Source: CAYMLQ01 sp964390795 (GTDB lineage Bacteria; Verrucomicrobiota; Kiritimatiellia; RFP12; UBA1067). From it: 7,098 nucleotides of DNA. Where the stretch lies: positions 1 to 7,098 of the forward strand of contig CAYMLQ010000321.1 in assembly GCA_964390795.1 (NCBI GenBank). The letters run 5' to 3'. The position numbers and the translations under genes were made by a program. This document shows positions 5,612 through 7,098 of the stretch, piece by piece. Under the pieces are notes generated by a model that saw nothing but the letters and a program-made list of their open reading frames with translations, was not told the origin of the DNA and did not search any database. Each line of letters opens with the position of its first letter. Position 1 is the stretch's first letter.

Positions 5612-6059
5612 CGTCACTCGTTTAGACGAGGAGGGCGAGTGGTTCCGGGGCGAGACCGCTCCGGGCGTGCTCGACGTGGGCGAGAGCGACATCCTGACGC
5701 CTGTGGGCGGGATTGTCTTCAACCTGTTCGTGCAGGTCTTGGGGACGGAGCTGCTGGTGCGCGGCGAGGTACGGCAGCGGCTGACGTGCGTCTGTTCGAG
5801 GTGTGCCGACCTTTTCGAGGTCGAGGCCGGAGAGAAGGATTTTATCCGGTCCTTTGAAATAAATGACGCGACTGAGTTCCTGGACTTGACCGAAGAGGTT
5901 CGGGAAGCTATCATACTCGCCCTTCCCGGTTATCCGGTTTGTCGCGAAGCGTGCCAAGGGCTGTGCCTGGCGTGCGGCGCGAACCTGAATGCGGCGGTGT
6001 GTACATGCCGTAAAACGGGCCGTGACGGCCGCTGGGCGGCGCTTGATGCGCTGAAGTGA
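5562..6059 (+). CDS. YceD/DUF177 family protein
   Basis: DUF177 proteins are almost always encoded just before rpmF. They have been linked to 23S rRNA processing or accumulation in E. coli and plants, but the molecular role is not settled. The 165-residue product has the family's cysteines: C78/C81 (CSRC), CREACQGLCLACGANLN at 127-143 and a final CTC at 147-149, suggesting metal binding. Two starts are possible. ATG 5562 overlaps coaD by 50 nt without a clear Shine-Dalgarno. TTG 5583 lies in the same frame 5 nt after a strong GGGAGG (5572-5577) and would give 158 residues, METQARLTVDVTRL. The TTG start is attractive on ribosome-binding grounds; the ATG is reported as the conservative choice. 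Confidence 0.92.
   Translation: MFGREAELETQARLTVDVTRLDEEGEWFRGETAPGVLDVGESDILTPVGGIVFNLFVQVLGTELLVRGEVRQRLTCVCSRCADLFEVEAGEKDFIRSFEINDATEFLDLTEEVREAIILALPGYPVCREACQGLCLACGANLNAAVCTCRKTGRDGRWAALDALK
5572..5585 (+). promoter_or_regulatory. Strong Shine-Dalgarno pointing to an alternative TTG start
   Basis: GGGAGG at 5572-5577 lies 5 nt before an in-frame TTG (5583-5585) of the DUF177 gene. It is at least as strong as any ribosome binding site seen in the window, while ATG 5562 has none. It sits inside the 3' end of coaD. Confidence 0.5.
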
Positions 6060-6115
6060 TGTCTGGAAGAGTCGCGAGAGATACGTGATTGCAAGCTGAT
6101 TAAGGAGAGAGAAAA

Positions 6116-6295
6116 ATGGCCGTACCAAAACGGAAGAAGTCGAAGATGAGAATCCGCCAGCGCAAGGCGCATATTAAGGCTATCGTCGCTCAGGTGCAGG
6201 CCTGTCCGAGTTGTGGCGCGTCGCAGCAGGCTCACCGCGTGTGCCCGTCCTGTGGCATGTACAGGGGCCGCAAGGTGCTGACGGTCGAGGTGTAA
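6116..6295 (+). CDS. rpmF: 50S ribosomal protein L32
   Basis: L32 is a small zinc-ribbon protein of the large ribosomal subunit. The 59-residue product begins MAVPKRKKSKMRIRQRKAH, the typical basic N-terminus, and carries two CPSC knuckles (residues 30-33 and 44-47), so it is the zinc-binding form. It ends RGRKVLTVEV. The length is normal. An AAGGAG at 6102-6107 lies 8 nt before the ATG. It follows the DUF177 gene by 56 bp, the usual partner order. Confidence 0.98.
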   Translation: MAVPKRKKSKMRIRQRKAHIKAIVAQVQACPSCGASQQAHRVCPSCGMYRGRKVLTVEV

Positions 6296-6322
6296 GATCG
6301 GTACGGGCGCGCCGTCGGCGTT

Positions 6323-6358
6323 TGACGCGTTCCGCGGGTATTGCGGAGAGGCGCGTCA
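6323..6358. repeat. Hairpin downstream of rpmF
   Basis: TGACGCG (6323-6329) pairs with CGCGTCA (6352-6358), and inside it TCCGC (6331-6335) pairs with GCGGA (6343-6347) around a 7-base loop. A small asymmetric internal loop separates the two helices. No T-tract follows. It could stabilise rpmF mRNA or be a processing site. Confidence 0.5.
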
Positions 6359-6367
6359 TTGCGTAAA

Positions 6368-6398
6368 AGAGGGTTTCCGTGAACAGCGGAAACCCTTT
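6368..6398 (+). terminator. Candidate intrinsic terminator or attenuator between rpmF and plsX
   Basis: AGGGTTTCCG (6370-6379) and CGGAAACCCT (6387-6396) form a perfect 10 bp stem with a 7-base loop. The stem can be extended by a G-U and an A-U pair to 6368/6398. Four A residues precede it and only TTT follows, interrupted by GCG, so termination would be weak or partial. If functional, it reduces read-through from rpmF into plsX. No good sigma-70 promoter for plsX was seen in the remaining gap. Confidence 0.5.
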
Positions 6399-6482
6399 GC
6401 GTGATTGTAACGAAGCGCAGGGCGCCGCGAGGCGTCGTGCGCATTATGCCATTAGGTGCGCTTAGGCCTGAGTGAGGATCTG

Positions 6483-7098
6483 ATGATGCGAATTGCCCTC
6501 GATGTGATGGGAGGCGACCACGCGCCGCACGAGATCGTGCATGGCGCGGTGGAGGCTTCCGTCAAGCTGAAAGACATCGCCTGCATTTTGCTGGTGGGTG
6601 ACGAAACGGCCATACGCACCGAGTTGGCGAAATACCCGAAGGCCGACCTCTGTCGGCTGAAGGTGGTGCATGCGCCGGAGTCGATCGGCATGGACGAGTC
6701 GCCGGCCACGGCGGTTCGGAAGAAGAAGCTCTGCTCGATCAACATCTGCATGGATCTGCTCAAGAATAAGGAGGCCGACGCCATGGTGTCGGCCGGCAAT
6801 TCCGGCGCGGTCGCGGCCGCGGCGGTGTTCGGGCTTGGGCGCATTCCGGGCGTCCTGCGCCCCGCGATTGCGACGGTGCTGCCGACGCGCCAGCCCAAGC
6901 GTCCGCTGCTGCTGTTGGACGCCGGGGCGAACACCGACTGCGACGAGACGTGGCTGGCGCAGTTCGCGGTGATGGGCAGCGCCTACTCCAGCGCGGTGCT
7001 CAAGCGCACCGAGCCGGTAGTCGGGCTGCTCAGTATCGGCACCGAGGACTGCAAGGGCAACGAGATGACCAAGAAGGCGTTCCATCTGATTCAGAAGA
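6483..7098 (+). CDS. plsX: Phosphate acyltransferase PlsX (cut by the window end)
   Basis: PlsX converts acyl-ACP and phosphate to acyl-phosphate, the donor for PlsY in phosphatidic acid synthesis at the membrane. The first 205 codons are present. They match the family throughout: MRIALDVMGGDHAP at the start, ILLVGDE at 35-41, VVHAPESIGMDESPATAVRKKK at 62-83, ADAMVSAGNSGA at 99-110, GLGRIPGVLRPA at 117-128, LLLLDAGANTDC at 141-152 and GLLSIGTEDCKGNE at 182-195. Two ATG codons lie in tandem (6483 and 6486). GAGG at 6474-6477 is 5 nt from the first and 8 nt from the second, and MRIALD is the usual family start, so either may be used. It follows rpmF by 187 bp, a wide gap for this pair. The C-terminal part lies beyond the window. 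Confidence 0.97.
   Translation, partial: MMRIALDVMGGDHAPHEIVHGAVEASVKLKDIACILLVGDETAIRTELAKYPKADLCRLKVVHAPESIGMDESPATAVRKKKLCSINICMDLLKNKEADAMVSAGNSGAVAAAAVFGLGRIPGVLRPAIATVLPTRQPKRPLLLLDAGANTDCDETWLAQFAVMGSAYSSAVLKRTEPVVGLLSIGTEDCKGNEMTKKAFHLIQK

Noticed and set aside
5042..5914. Minus-strand open frame of 290 codons
   Set aside because: It is antisense to coaD and the DUF177 gene, both well supported, and has no family resemblance.
6437..6464. Direct repeat GTGCGCATTA / GTGCGCTTA before plsX as an operator
   Set aside because: The match is short and imperfect, it resembles no known fatty-acid regulator site, and no promoter is evident beside it.

Overview
The window shows a GC-rich bacterial chromosome segment with two divergent gene blocks. 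The rightward block (rsmD, coaD, a DUF177/YceD gene, rpmF, plsX) is a widely conserved housekeeping cluster that links rRNA modification, coenzyme A synthesis, ribosomal protein L32 and phospholipid synthesis. The organism cannot be fixed from the sequence. The gene order, the QueH-type queuosine enzyme, the Tat-exported DUF362 protein and the NapH/NapG-like fusion would suit a Gram-negative anaerobe or facultative bacterium. A PVC-group lineage (Verrucomicrobiota, Kiritimatiellota, Lentisphaerota, Planctomycetota) is a guess only.

Left part, minus strand (4310 down to 260): a tight four-gene operon reading right to left. It runs DUF362 Tat protein, polytopic membrane ferredoxin (NapH-like half plus NapG-like half), PHP-domain endonuclease Q-like protein, then queH. 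The first gap is 12 bp. The next two junctions are ATGA stop/start overlaps, so translation is probably coupled. Three products are predicted redox or metal proteins (Fe-S ferredoxin, QueH, and DUF362, whose relatives are often linked to ferredoxins). The fourth is a metal-dependent DNA-lesion nuclease. Bases 1-259 beyond queH hold no convincing gene; the first 120 bases are visibly less GC-rich than the rest.

Middle (4311-4437): a 127 bp divergent intergenic region with a promoter candidate in each direction. Their -35 boxes are mirror copies of TTGCG. The rsmD promoter sits so close to the start codon that the transcript may be nearly leaderless.

Right part, plus strand (4438-7098): rsmD, coaD, DUF177, rpmF and plsX (cut by the window end). 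coaD and the DUF177 gene overlap by up to 50 nt. A 187 bp gap with two hairpins separates rpmF from plsX, so plsX expression may be partly uncoupled from the ribosomal part.

No complete undescribed system is evident. The points most worth a second look are two different short tandem repeats (8 bp and 7 bp units) carried in frame inside the endonuclease Q-like gene, the electron-transfer/queuosine/DNA-repair operon itself, and a similar CGAGTG/CACTCG dyad straddling the stop codons of queH and rsmD.
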